From contig LNZD02000027.1 in the NCBI GenBank assembly GCA_001469005.2, positions 1 to 44,518 of the forward strand: a DNA stretch of 44,518 nt, in the 5' to 3' direction. This DNA is from SAR324 cluster bacterium lautmerah10 (GTDB lineage: Bacteria; SAR324; NAC60-12). The position numbers and the translations under genes are program-made. The first letter of the stretch is position 1. Each line of letters begins with the position of its first letter. The notes under the pieces are model-generated. The model did not search any database and was not told where the DNA came from. It saw only the letters and a program-made list of their open reading frames with translations. Positions 8,242 to 17,637 of this stretch are shown piece by piece.

Positions 8242-8880
8242 ATGGCCAGACAGAATCGAAGCGAAGGCTGGATACTCACCTTTGCCGACCTGATGACCCT
8301 GCTTTTTTGTTTCTTTGTCTTGCTGACCACCTTATCCACCCAACCAAAAAACTGTAAAGGGCTCGAAAAATACATGAAGGAGTCCAGGAGTCGTTTTGTC
8401 AATTACGAACTGCGTTCTACCAAACTCAGCTGCATCGTTTCACTGCCTCAGGATTTTCTTTTTAAATCCGGTGATGCGGAATTGAAGCAGGAAGCCTTTA
8501 AGGCTCTTGCACCATTTTTCCGGAAAATCCGTGAACTGCCGGAACACAAACAGGATCTGATGGTTGTAGAAGGTCATACCGACAACGTCCCAATTCGCAC
8601 TAAAAAATTTCGTAACAACTGGGAGTTAAGTTCGGCCCGTGCTACCAACATCGCAACGATGCTGATTGAAAAACTCGATTATCAGCCCGAATCACTCTCG
8701 GTCAACGGATTCGCCGATACCAGACCAAAAATTTCTTACAAGGACTCTTCTGGCGATCCAAAAACCGGACAAGAACTTAAAATTGCGCGTAAGATCAATA
8801 GGCGGGTAGAAATCATTCTGACAACTCCAGCAGAATCAAGAGAGGAAAGTAACCTATTATTTGATGGTCTGGAAAAATAA
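8242..8880 (+). CDS. motB: Flagellar motor stator protein MotB
   Basis: Stator partner of MotA (212 aa). A single membrane helix near the N terminus contains the ion-binding Asp, D16 in TFADLMTLLFCFFVLL. A short linker leads to a C-terminal OmpA-like peptidoglycan-binding domain (about 80-200) with VEGHTDNVPI, NWELSSARA and NRRVEIIL. The protein is much shorter than E. coli MotB (308 aa), mainly through a very short cytoplasmic tail and linker. I cannot tell proton from sodium coupling with confidence. It is separated from motA by one base, so they form one operon. The 114 bases after it are AT-rich with no clear terminator hairpin. Confidence 0.93.
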   Translation: MARQNRSEGWILTFADLMTLLFCFFVLLTTLSTQPKNCKGLEKYMKESRSRFVNYELRSTKLSCIVSLPQDFLFKSGDAELKQEAFKALAPFFRKIRELPEHKQDLMVVEGHTDNVPIRTKKFRNNWELSSARATNIATMLIEKLDYQPESLSVNGFADTRPKISYKDSSGDPKTGQELKIARKINRRVEIILTTPAESREESNLLFDGLEK

Positions 8881-8994
8881 TTCATCAAGAGAACTAGTCA
8901 CCGTTTAAAATAATAAATCATATCATATATTTAATGTTTAAAAATATATAAAATCAATTTATATTATGAATTTATATATTCTTATTTTTATTTC

Positions 8995-11106
8995 TTAATT
9001 TACCAACATCTGTCCCCACTGGCTGAGTTCCCAACGATTATTTATATATTGTATCAATTGCTGACGGGAATGCATTAAGCGGAAAATTTCTTGAAATGTA
9101 GAATCATTTTTTGCTGAATTTTGGATTTCCCTTAAATTAAGGGGATTTTCTTTCAATTGTCTTAATATGTATTGTTCAAGTTGAGTGGAAGATTTCGAAG
9201 GATCTTTAAAATTTTTCAGCAAAAAACCATAAATCGGATTTATTACGCTTTCGAGCATCTCACGATTGTTGCTGAGACTACGGAAATAAAGGCTAAGTTT
9301 GTCTTCTGTACCTGAATTGCGAACAAAAACACAGAGTTCCGGTAAGTGATTTTTCAGGGACAATCCCATGAGCATATTCGGTTCTTGAGAACGATGATGC
9401 CATTCAATGGAATGACCATTGGCTTCCAAAACCTGCTCAATCAGAACTTTGAGCTCATTTCGGAGCAAGGATTGAGGTTCCAGTAATTCCTGTTTCACAT
9501 GATAAACAGGGAGGCTTCGAGAATAGCCTCTGGGAAACTTTTCATTCAACCACTCAATCAATTTCAGTGGGTCTGACGGTCTCAGTGATTCCAGGGCCAT
9601 TAAGGAGTTTAATCCCGTTTTCAGTCCATTACCGGCATAAGCCGGAATCATCCTTCCCTCTTTATTAGGGATTCGGGTCAGGCTTAATAAATGTCCTGAC
9701 TCTTCGTTTCCGATTAAAAAATCTGAAGAACTGAAGGAGTTGGATTCGTTTGAGAGTTTTTCAAGAATTTTAGGGTCTTGGATACGTTCCTGAAAATAGT
9801 CATCAACATTTTTGATTTTAAGGCTTAATTCCAAGGCATCAAAACTGGATTGTTCTTCCATGTTTTTGAATGAATTTTCAAGATTCAGGAGCATTCTGGA
9901 AAATTCAGGATCGTTGATATGATTTCTGAAAAAATTACATTTCCACTGATAAGCCTTTAACAATGCATCCCAGAGAATCCACTTATCTCCAACTGCACAT
10001 TGCTTGACACAACATCCTGCCTTGAGAGCGCTTCTTGAGGCTTCGAGGCTGCTTTCTACCGTGTTCAGATAAAGCTGACCCTCCCTCGTTTTCTGATTCT
10101 GTTTGAGCCAAAAGAGTTGCAAAATCGCAAGTCCATCCCCATCGATGATGATGATTCTATCTTTTTGAGGATCATAAACGGGCATAAAACATCGGTCCCC
10201 ATCACCATCCAGTACAAGGCCTACGGTTAAACTTTCAGAATTTTGCTCTCGTTTTCTGCGTCCTTCTTCAAGAAGTCGTTTTAGAGCTTCTGCATGGCAA
10301 AGAGGTTCCTGCGATAATTCATTTGCTTCGACAATGTGCCGGCCTTCAAGATCGGCAACCCCGCAATTATGATTGATTCCATTTTCCAAGGATGTATTGC
10401 AAAGGATCACATCTGCCCCGCCGAATTCCTGGATCATCTGTTCAAAGACAGGGATAAAAGCCCCATTCGCCGCATCGATGACCAGTGAAGTCTTCTGCAA
10501 CGACCGGTCACTGACCCATGAATTAAACGAATCCAGCATCACATTTTTAAAGAACTTCCTTGCCAAGACTTCTTCATCAACAACGTCACCTTGCAAAGGA
10601 GTCTTTTTCAGATGCTTAAAATCTGTGGAGTAAATGGTTTTTGTCAGCCTTATGTCATCTGCAGGAAAGAGTTTTAATCCGGTGTGACCTAAAAAAATCT
10701 TGATACCATTCTGTTCGGAAGGATTATGTGAAGCTGTCAATACAACGGCACCTGCAGCTTCCCGTGAAAGCTGATAAAGGGCCACACAAGGAGTTGGTTG
10801 AACTCCAATGGACACCGCAGTCAGCCCGGATTTGCGTATTCCTCTGATCGCAGCATCACTGAAGATTCCTTTGGGATCTCGGGTGTCCCATCCTACAATA
10901 ATGGAGTCACCCAATTCAGACCAGCCGGAATCGATTAAATTCTGACAGAATGAAAAGGTATAGAGTTCAAAAAACTCTTCTGTGAGGATTTTTTTTTGGA
11001 TCCAAACCGAAAGCGGGTCCGTTTCCGGAAAATCACAGGCAAGGCCAACCTTTCCGCGGATTCCATCGGTTCCCTGCAGTCGTTCCGGTAAGGAATCGGA
11101 TATCAT
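8995..11106 (-). CDS. Long phosphohexomutase (phosphoglucosamine mutase GlmM-like)
   Basis: Member of the alpha-D-phosphohexomutase superfamily, interconverting 1- and 6-phosphates of a hexose. The four signatures are complete: phosphoserine loop TASHNPS (S126), metal loop DGDGDR (300-305), sugar loop EESG (468-471) and phosphate loop RNSGTED (596-602). It is 703 aa, against about 445 for GlmM and 460 for ManB, because of an insertion at about 380-460 before the sugar loop and about 75 extra residues at the C terminus. It is the last gene after glmU-like and glmS, 37 bases from glmS, so converting GlcN-6-P to GlcN-1-P is the most economical role. Phosphomannomutase or phosphoglucomutase activity is possible. 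Confidence 0.8.
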   Translation of the reverse strand: MISDSLPERLQGTDGIRGKVGLACDFPETDPLSVWIQKKILTEEFFELYTFSFCQNLIDSGWSELGDSIIVGWDTRDPKGIFSDAAIRGIRKSGLTAVSIGVQPTPCVALYQLSREAAGAVVLTASHNPSEQNGIKIFLGHTGLKLFPADDIRLTKTIYSTDFKHLKKTPLQGDVVDEEVLARKFFKNVMLDSFNSWVSDRSLQKTSLVIDAANGAFIPVFEQMIQEFGGADVILCNTSLENGINHNCGVADLEGRHIVEANELSQEPLCHAEALKRLLEEGRRKREQNSESLTVGLVLDGDGDRCFMPVYDPQKDRIIIIDGDGLAILQLFWLKQNQKTREGQLYLNTVESSLEASRSALKAGCCVKQCAVGDKWILWDALLKAYQWKCNFFRNHINDPEFSRMLLNLENSFKNMEEQSSFDALELSLKIKNVDDYFQERIQDPKILEKLSNESNSFSSSDFLIGNEESGHLLSLTRIPNKEGRMIPAYAGNGLKTGLNSLMALESLRPSDPLKLIEWLNEKFPRGYSRSLPVYHVKQELLEPQSLLRNELKVLIEQVLEANGHSIEWHHRSQEPNMLMGLSLKNHLPELCVFVRNSGTEDKLSLYFRSLSNNREMLESVINPIYGFLLKNFKDPSKSSTQLEQYILRQLKENPLNLREIQNSAKNDSTFQEIFRLMHSRQQLIQYINNRWELSQWGQMLVN

Positions 11107-11143
11107 GGAGTCCGAAGAATCAAAGATATTTTTTCAGAAAAAA

Positions 11144-12964
11144 TCAACCTACCGTGACGGATTTGGCGAGATTCCTGGGCTTGTCGATGTTGCGTTTTAA
11201 ATCGAGGGCAGTGTAATAGGCAAACATCTGAGCCAGAATCATTTGAACAAAAGGAGCAATCAAAGAGGGAACCGGGGGAAGTTCGACAGCATGATCCAGA
11301 AGGGACTTCGCCTGGGAATCTCCTTCAAAATAAAGCCCAACCAGCGTACCACCCCGGGTTTTGATTTCTTCTATAGCAATTATGGTACGATTGTGGAGAT
11401 CTACTTCAGCCGGAGGAGGAACAAAGAAAAGCGAGTGGACGGATTCTTCAATCATGGAAAGCGTTCCATGCTTCAAAAATCCGGCAGGCATGCCCTCGGC
11501 ATGGAGATAGGTCACTTCCTTCATTTTCAGTGCAGATTCCATGGCAACGGGATAATAGATTCCGCACCCTAAAAAAATCCAATTTTGGACGCTACTGGTG
11601 ATGCGGGCCAGGTTTCTCATAAAACCGGATTTCTCATTGAGAAGAATTGATATCAACTCCGGAAAACTTTCCAACTCCTTTTGATGACTCTGGAAGGACT
11701 TCGAATCCAGACATCCTTCTTTGTAGCCCAGTTCCAGGGCTGTCCGCAGTAGAAGCAATGCCTGAGCAAGGGCGGCCTTGGTAGAAACCACGCAAATCTC
11801 AGGACCGGACCCCTGCATGATCACATGATCGACCATACGACTGATGCTTGAACCCATCACATTTACAATGGCTGCCGTCTTGGCGCCCATTTCATGTGCA
11901 ACGTTGAGTGAAAACTTGGTATCAAAAGTCTCCCCGGATTGAGAAACCGCCACTACAAGTTCTCCTGAACTCACTGGAACAACACCGTTGAATTCATCAG
12001 AACTGATTGCAGGAAAATATTTTTTGGAGAGTGAACTGAAAAGGTATTGAGCCATTTGGCAGATGAAAAAAGTCGTTCCAACCCCCATCAGGTAGGCATG
12101 AGGGGCATTTTGAAACATCTCAGCCAACTGTTTGATCTGCTCTTGAGGAACGTCCAAAGCCTGCCGGGCAGTTTGGGGTTCGTCAAAAATTTCCTTGATC
12201 ATGTAGTGGGAAAAACCACCTTTTTTTGTGGTCTCTGTATCCCAATCAATTTGGAGAATTGATTTTTCCCTTTCTTCTCGCTTCCCGACATCCGAAATCT
12301 CATATCGCTCCCTGCTGATGACGGCAAATTCGCCGTCATCCAAAACCACTGCTTTTCGGGTATGCTCAAGAAAAGCATTAATGTCAGAGCCGATGTAATT
12401 ACAACCTTCTCCCAGCCCTATGATCAGCGGGGAGTCTTGTTTAACACAGTAAAGATGTTCTGGATCATGCGAAGACAGCAAGACGATGGAATAGGTTCCC
12501 TGAATTTGTTTCAATGCTTCCAGGAATGCCCCTAAAACATCATTTTTCTGGGCAAAGGCTTCCTCAACCAGGTTGACGAAAACTTCGGTGTCCGTAGTTG
12601 ATCTGAATTCGAGTCCTTCTCCGATAAGACGTTCTCTCAGTTTCTGATAATTTGAAATGATTCCGTTATGAACGATCGCAAACTCACCATTTTGGGAGAG
12701 ATGGGGGTGAGCATTTTCCGTCGTAACTCCGCCATGGGTTGCCCATCTGGTATGGGCAATGCCTAGATTTCCGGTCATCATATCGAGTTTTTCACGACTC
12801 CTAACTTCCTCAACGCCGCCGGTATTTTTACGAACCTCAATTCCTTTACCATTGAGCATCGCCATTCCGCAGGAATCATAACCTCGATATTCCAGATTGG
12901 CGATTGACGTAAGCAAATTGCGAGTCACCGGCTTTTGGTCAATGATGCCGCTAATTCCGCACAT
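11144..12964 (-). CDS. glmS: Glutamine-fructose-6-phosphate aminotransferase (isomerising)
   Basis: Makes glucosamine-6-phosphate from fructose-6-phosphate and glutamine, the entry step to UDP-GlcNAc for peptidoglycan and LPS. The N-terminal glutaminase domain begins MCGISGI, so Cys2 becomes the N-terminal nucleophile after Met removal; LEYRGYDS and TRWATHG follow. Two SIS sugar-isomerase domains fill about 280-590, and the C terminus carries the conserved KPRNLAKSVTV that closes the active site. At 606 aa it matches E. coli GlmS (609). It starts 14 bases after the glmU-like gene. I saw no glmS ribozyme, which would not fit in so short a spacer. Confidence 0.95.
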   Translation of the reverse strand: MCGISGIIDQKPVTRNLLTSIANLEYRGYDSCGMAMLNGKGIEVRKNTGGVEEVRSREKLDMMTGNLGIAHTRWATHGGVTTENAHPHLSQNGEFAIVHNGIISNYQKLRERLIGEGLEFRSTTDTEVFVNLVEEAFAQKNDVLGAFLEALKQIQGTYSIVLLSSHDPEHLYCVKQDSPLIIGLGEGCNYIGSDINAFLEHTRKAVVLDDGEFAVISRERYEISDVGKREEREKSILQIDWDTETTKKGGFSHYMIKEIFDEPQTARQALDVPQEQIKQLAEMFQNAPHAYLMGVGTTFFICQMAQYLFSSLSKKYFPAISSDEFNGVVPVSSGELVVAVSQSGETFDTKFSLNVAHEMGAKTAAIVNVMGSSISRMVDHVIMQGSGPEICVVSTKAALAQALLLLRTALELGYKEGCLDSKSFQSHQKELESFPELISILLNEKSGFMRNLARITSSVQNWIFLGCGIYYPVAMESALKMKEVTYLHAEGMPAGFLKHGTLSMIEESVHSLFFVPPPAEVDLHNRTIIAIEEIKTRGGTLVGLYFEGDSQAKSLLDHAVELPPVPSLIAPFVQMILAQMFAYYTALDLKRNIDKPRNLAKSVTVG

Positions 12965-12978
12965 GAGAGGTTCCTTTT

Positions 12979-14169
12979 TTAAAGAGTGATATTATCCGGT
13001 ATCTGTTTACCAACTGGAATGATACAAGCCGGAGGAAGCGTATGTCGTGCACCCAGATTTACACCATCCCCGATGAAAGCACCGAGTTTGGCTAAGCCTG
13101 TTTGAACCTTCTTGCCATCGATTTGGCATGAAATTGGAGAGTAATCCGGAGAATGATTAACTGTTGTCAAACCAGAACCAAGCTGGGTGTTCTCACCTAA
13201 GACACTGTCACCTAAAAACGAAAGTCGGCCAATATCGCTGGCTCCAAAGACGACACTGTTCTTTAATTCGCATCCATACCCAACGATGCTGCCTGGTCCG
13301 AGTGCAGTATGACTTCTGATCAAAACATTGTTTCCTATGTAACAGTTCTTACCAATGAAACAGGGCCCTTTAAGAACGGTGCCACTTTCGATTCGAACCC
13401 CTTCTTCAATCACTACAGGACCGTCAATCTGGACCCGTCCTTTCAGTTCTACCGATTGATCAATCCTTGCTTCATCCCAGCTTTTCATCAACAACTGATT
13501 GGCCTCCAGGATATGCCAGGGATAGATGATATCAATCCACCCCTCTTCCCAAAGACAAGCTTTCATCACGCTATCCTGAATCAAAGACTGAAAAGCACCA
13601 CTCATCGATTGACCATTTTTTTCAAGCAAGGAAAAAATTTCTGAGTGGAGAATGAACATTCCTGCAAAGACATAATTCGCCTGGACTTCGACTGGTTTTT
13701 CAACCAGTTTCGAAATACGCATCTCCGGATCCAGGTATACATTTCCGAATTCGCTTGAAGAGGCAGGAAGAGTAACCAAGGCAAGATCTTGACCGCTTTC
13801 TGAATATGCATCAAGCATCGGAATGAATGGGTTGCCATCAGTTAACACATCTCCATAAACTAGGCAGAAGGGCTCATTTTCAAGCCAGGATCTGCAGGTC
13901 CACAAAGCATTTCCAATCCCTTTTGGGCTTTCCTGGACAACATATTCGAGATTTAGATTCAAATGATCACCCGATCCAAAGTGGGCCCGAATCCCTTCCT
14001 GCTCATGATTGACAACCATCAAGATTTCCCGAAAACCAGCTTGGTGGAGTGATTTGAGGGTGTATTCAAGGATTGGTCCCCCAGCAACACGGATCATGGG
14101 TTTAGTCCTATGTTCAATGAAAGGACTCAACCTTCGGCTTGGATTGGCAGCAAGAATGACGGCTTTCAC
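12979..14169 (-). CDS. Bifunctional sugar-1-phosphate nucleotidylyltransferase/acyltransferase (archaeal-type GlmU-like)
   Basis: 396-aa protein with an N-terminal nucleotidyltransferase domain (about 1-230) and a C-terminal left-handed beta-helix of hexapeptide repeats (about 245-390). Visible elements are KPMIRVAGGPILEYTL, VYGDVLTDG and LVEKP, then repeats such as IEEGVRIESGTVLKGPCFIG and a late HSPDYSP segment. This size and layout is like the Sulfolobus ST0452-type GlcN-1-P acetyl/uridylyltransferase rather than E. coli GlmU. The nucleotide-binding loop is unusual: LAANPSRRL replaces the common LAAGxGxRL. Its place just before glmS and a GlmM-like gene argues for UDP-GlcNAc formation. Alternatives are glucose- or mannose-1-phosphate nucleotidyltransferase. 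An in-frame start at 14169 is the first ATG. Confidence 0.8.
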   Translation of the reverse strand: MKAVILAANPSRRLSPFIEHRTKPMIRVAGGPILEYTLKSLHQAGFREILMVVNHEQEGIRAHFGSGDHLNLNLEYVVQESPKGIGNALWTCRSWLENEPFCLVYGDVLTDGNPFIPMLDAYSESGQDLALVTLPASSSEFGNVYLDPEMRISKLVEKPVEVQANYVFAGMFILHSEIFSLLEKNGQSMSGAFQSLIQDSVMKACLWEEGWIDIIYPWHILEANQLLMKSWDEARIDQSVELKGRVQIDGPVVIEEGVRIESGTVLKGPCFIGKNCYIGNNVLIRSHTALGPGSIVGYGCELKNSVVFGASDIGRLSFLGDSVLGENTQLGSGLTTVNHSPDYSPISCQIDGKKVQTGLAKLGAFIGDGVNLGARHTLPPACIIPVGKQIPDNITL

Positions 14170-14212
14170 AGAATTATAAAGGAAGATTGATTTTGAAAAA
14201 CAATATCATTGA

Positions 14213-14887
14213 TCATTTAATCTTTTCAATGTGTTGGAGCATAGTATTCAGAACCTGTTGTTCTCCCATTTTACTTGTATCGACCAAGATTGCATCGTCT
14301 GCAGGCACCAACGGTGCAACACTTCGGTTACGGTCCTTGGCATCCCTTTCCTTAAGAGCCTGTAAAATAATATCAAATTCTACCTCTTCACCCTTCTGGC
14401 GAAGCTGGTCAAATCGTCTTTGAGCTCTTATTTCTGGATCAGCATCGACAAAAAACTTAATGTCCGCATTTGGAAAAATAACGGTGCCAATATCTCGTCC
14501 TTCCAAAATTGCACCCGAAAAAGAACCAGAGTTTCTAACATCCTCAACCAGTTCCCGCTGTTTTTGTTTCATAATATCTCGAATCACCGGAAATTTGCTG
14601 ATCTGAGAAGACAGTGCCGAAACCTGTTCACTCCGAATCAATTCGGTAACCTCTGTGGAGTTGCACCAGATCTGATTCGAAGCCATTTTGATCCGAGTCT
14701 GCAGTCCAAGATTTCTAAGTTCATCATCATCTTCAGGGCAGTCAAGCTGTTGCCACCGCCAAGCCAAACAACGAAACATTGCTCCTGTATCGACATACAA
14801 GCCACCAAGTTTATCGGCCAGCAAGCTTGAAAGCGTACTTTTACCAACACCGGAGGGTCCATCTATGGCAATGATCAGAAACTTCAC
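14213..14887 (-). CDS. cmk: Cytidylate kinase
   Basis: Phosphorylates CMP and dCMP with ATP in the cytoplasm, recycling pyrimidine nucleotides. The P-loop GPSGVGKST (10-18) opens the protein, followed by YVDTGAMFR, then ILEGRDIGTVIFP (about 128-140), the CMP-binding region typical of Cmk, and RDAKDRNRSVAPL. Length 224 aa is normal (E. coli 227). In most bacteria cmk precedes rpsA; here it precedes the UDP-GlcNAc genes, with 43 bases between. A parS palindrome lies 21 bases upstream of the start codon. Confidence 0.95.
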   Translation of the reverse strand: MKFLIIAIDGPSGVGKSTLSSLLADKLGGLYVDTGAMFRCLAWRWQQLDCPEDDDELRNLGLQTRIKMASNQIWCNSTEVTELIRSEQVSALSSQISKFPVIRDIMKQKQRELVEDVRNSGSFSGAILEGRDIGTVIFPNADIKFFVDADPEIRAQRRFDQLRQKGEEVEFDIILQALKERDAKDRNRSVAPLVPADDAILVDTSKMGEQQVLNTMLQHIEKIK

Positions 14888-14908
14888 TTTAGCAGAAATT
14901 GAATTAAA

Positions 14909-14924
14909 TGTTTCACGTGAAACA
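14909..14924. other. parS centromere-like site (ParB binding)
   Basis: TGTTTCACGTGAAACA is an exact match to the well-known chromosomal parS consensus bound by ParB/Spo0J. Three more symmetric bases on each side (AAA and TTT, 14906-14927) make a 22-bp perfect palindrome. It lies in the 48-base gap between cmk and the TPR gene. A further half-site, GTTTCACG, occurs at 14933-14940, overlapping the TPR gene's 3' end. parS sites normally cluster around the replication origin, so this region may be origin-proximal. parA and parB are not in the window. Confidence 0.88.
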
Positions 14925-14935
14925 TTTCCAAGGTT

Positions 14936-17596
14936 TCACGAATCGATCTCTTCCAATTTTTTGATCCGGCTTTTGATTTCCTTTTGCAGACGTTCATCTT
15001 TGTTATTCTTAAGCATTTTCTGATAGATGGTTTTTGCTTCCCGATAACGTTTCAACTTTTGGTAACTTTGAGCAATCCGCAGGCTCAGTTTATATTTCTG
15101 CTCCGGGGAAAGGTTTTTGTCGAGATAATTCACTTTTAGATCAGAGGAAAGGGCTCTGTTGTATTTGCCCTGATTGAAGGCCGCTAATCCTTTTTCACGT
15201 AAGATTCGAAGGTGATAATCTTTCTTCTGATCCGGCAAATCTTCCATCAGACGAAGTCCCTGGTTGAGCCATTGTTCCGCACTCTGGAAATCTTCCAGAA
15301 GATTGTATTGCTCACCAATACGGGTCACCAGTTCAAGCCGACGGACCGGATCGAGTTCCGGATTACGAACCGCAAGCACTTGATTGGATACCAGTTGCTC
15401 AAGGTAGGGTTTAGCCTTTTCTGGACGGTCCTGTTGAAAGTGATAAGTTCCCAACATCAACAGTAAATCATTGGCATTCTCACTTTGATGATCCTCTTCT
15501 AAAAATGCTTTTGCACGGGATTCAAACGCTCCAAATTCTTTTTGTTGATAATGAATTTTTATCAGGCGGAAACGAATAAATGCCTGCTGACCTGCCGGAG
15601 GGCTAAATAGTGCTTGTTCATAATGAACAAATGCCTTGGCATAATTTTCTGTCTGGTAGAGTGCATTGGCTCGTTGAAGATGCAGATATGCCTGGTTTTC
15701 TGTAGCAGCAAGGTTTAATCCCAAACGACTGGTTTCCAGGATTCCCTGCTGGTCTCCCAATTCCTCTAGGATGCTTAAGTGCAGTTGAATCAATGAAAAA
15801 TCAGAATGCTGCTGCAGGTCCTTTCTTAACAAATCATCTGCTTCCTCAAAAGCCCCCATCGCCTTGAGATTACGAACCTGGAGATGGATTACAGGAATAG
15901 GTTCTTGAAGCGGGTTAAATTTCTGTCTCAATTCTGAAAGAACAGCCTGTGCTTCGACATGATTTTTTTGTTGAAAAAAAGCTTCCGCAAGAAAAAGAAG
16001 ACCCGGCTCGAGGTAAGGAGAATCAACAAGATTTGTTTTCAATTTCCTGAAAACCCTAACCGCCTGACTCCAGTTTGATTGTTCAAGATGAATTCGCCCC
16101 TGCAGAAAAAGACTGTCATCTACCCGCTCACTTCCTTCATCAATCTGCCTCAATGCCATCAAAGAGCGGATCGGGTCCAGATTTTTTTCATGAAGAACCA
16201 AGGCATACCAAAAATGATATTCAGACCGGTAAATCGATTCAGGATAGGACGCTAAAAGCTGTTCCAAGTGTTTTTCTGATCTTTCATAATCCTTAACTTC
16301 AAGTTCAATCAAGACGCGATGATACAAGGCTCTTTCCCGGATGACTGGGGAATCTTCCGCAAGTGCATGGGAGATCTGGTATAATCTGTAGGCCTCGTCT
16401 CTTTGATTCTTCATCCTAAAAGAATGAGCCTTTATCAGTTGGCCTTCTGCTTTCCAGTCAAGCCAGTATCGTTCATCAAATTCATAAGAAATCGGAAAAT
16501 CATATTGGAAGTCCTTTTCTGCCTGACGGAAGACCTCTCTCATCACCTTACTTCGAAGAAGATCATCGTTCATCTGTTCCCATGATGTCCCGATCGCTGC
16601 ATAATCCTGAAGCTTCTGTTGGACCCGGATAGTGGCGAGCAGGGGAAGGTCGTTTCTGTCTCGTGAAAGTTCTTTGAATAGCCTGACCCAGTTGTCGGCG
16701 AGGTTAAATTGTTCTAGTTCAATTGCCGCATGAATCCCCATCAGCAGCAGACTATCGAGGTATTGAGCAGGGAATAATTCCTTGTCCTGGAGCGATTCAT
16801 CCAGCATTTGCACCAATGAGTTCCAATCGCCAAGATGATAATGAATTTGAGCAAGCCAAAGAGTTGGTTGCCCTTGACCTGGAAAAAGTTCTTCCATCTG
16901 CCTCAATAAGGATTTCGCCGCATCAATCTTATTTGCCTTTTGAAGCGCAAAAATCTGGAGCTCAAAAAGTTTGAATTTAATTCCTTGTTCCTGAACCTCT
17001 TCCACGGTTTGCTTAAGCATTGGTAGAAGCTCTTCAGAACTCCTTTCCTGCTTCAAATCAATCCAGATTCTTGTGTAACGGGAACGGTCAAGAAAATCTT
17101 TTTGGAAAGGAAAATTAATCTTGGAAGCTTCTCTCTCAAAGGTTTTCAAGCGCTCCAGGGCCAAATCATATTTTCCGTCTAAGACCAGCAATTGCCCTGA
17201 CCAGAAAAGTGAAGGCACAAACCAGGGAGTTTCAGGGTAGGATTCCAGAACTTGGCGAAAATGCTTCAGCGCCTCAAGGGGACGTTCTGTATAATAAGCG
17301 GTCATTCCTTCTTTGAAAAACTTGCCTCCTCGATCAAGCCAACTTGGGTCTTCAGGCAGGAAACGGGAACTTCTCCAGTCAGGAAGTCGGGGAAAACCTT
17401 GCGGGGAAACTCGAACCAACGGCACTTTCTCCATTTCAGGAAGATCCAAATTGGAAATAAGAATAGGAAAATTCCCTGAACGACTTTCAAACGTTCGCTC
17501 AAGATTCTGAGAAAATGCTGTACAAATAAATTGATTAACTATAATAGCTATTAAAATCAAATATTTGGCGTTTTTTATGAAGATATATTTAATCAA
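14936..17596 (-). CDS. Exported tetratricopeptide-repeat protein
   Basis: Large protein (886 aa) with an N-terminal hydrophobic signal segment (about residues 8-29: a basic start, then a long Ile/Leu stretch ending near TAFS). The rest is almost entirely helical TPR-like repeats, for example GMTAYYTERPLEALKHFRQV near 95, ALYHRVLIELEVKDYERSEK near 430 and RIAQSYQKLKRYREAKTIYQ near 850. No catalytic domain is visible. Probably a periplasmic or membrane-anchored scaffold for a multi-protein complex. The family usually cannot be named from sequence alone, and I do not assign a function. It lies between selU and cmk on the same strand, with the parS site just past its end. Confidence 0.85.
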   Translation of the reverse strand: MIKYIFIKNAKYLILIAIIVNQFICTAFSQNLERTFESRSGNFPILISNLDLPEMEKVPLVRVSPQGFPRLPDWRSSRFLPEDPSWLDRGGKFFKEGMTAYYTERPLEALKHFRQVLESYPETPWFVPSLFWSGQLLVLDGKYDLALERLKTFEREASKINFPFQKDFLDRSRYTRIWIDLKQERSSEELLPMLKQTVEEVQEQGIKFKLFELQIFALQKANKIDAAKSLLRQMEELFPGQGQPTLWLAQIHYHLGDWNSLVQMLDESLQDKELFPAQYLDSLLLMGIHAAIELEQFNLADNWVRLFKELSRDRNDLPLLATIRVQQKLQDYAAIGTSWEQMNDDLLRSKVMREVFRQAEKDFQYDFPISYEFDERYWLDWKAEGQLIKAHSFRMKNQRDEAYRLYQISHALAEDSPVIRERALYHRVLIELEVKDYERSEKHLEQLLASYPESIYRSEYHFWYALVLHEKNLDPIRSLMALRQIDEGSERVDDSLFLQGRIHLEQSNWSQAVRVFRKLKTNLVDSPYLEPGLLFLAEAFFQQKNHVEAQAVLSELRQKFNPLQEPIPVIHLQVRNLKAMGAFEEADDLLRKDLQQHSDFSLIQLHLSILEELGDQQGILETSRLGLNLAATENQAYLHLQRANALYQTENYAKAFVHYEQALFSPPAGQQAFIRFRLIKIHYQQKEFGAFESRAKAFLEEDHQSENANDLLLMLGTYHFQQDRPEKAKPYLEQLVSNQVLAVRNPELDPVRRLELVTRIGEQYNLLEDFQSAEQWLNQGLRLMEDLPDQKKDYHLRILREKGLAAFNQGKYNRALSSDLKVNYLDKNLSPEQKYKLSLRIAQSYQKLKRYREAKTIYQKMLKNNKDERLQKEIKSRIKKLEEIDS

Positions 17597-17637
17597 TTTA
17601 TGAAATGATATTTATTTATTCTAAAATGAATTTATGA

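Noticed and set aside
8881-8994. Terminator between convergent motB and the phosphohexomutase gene
   Set aside because: The gap is very AT-rich but no GC-containing stem followed by a T run was found.
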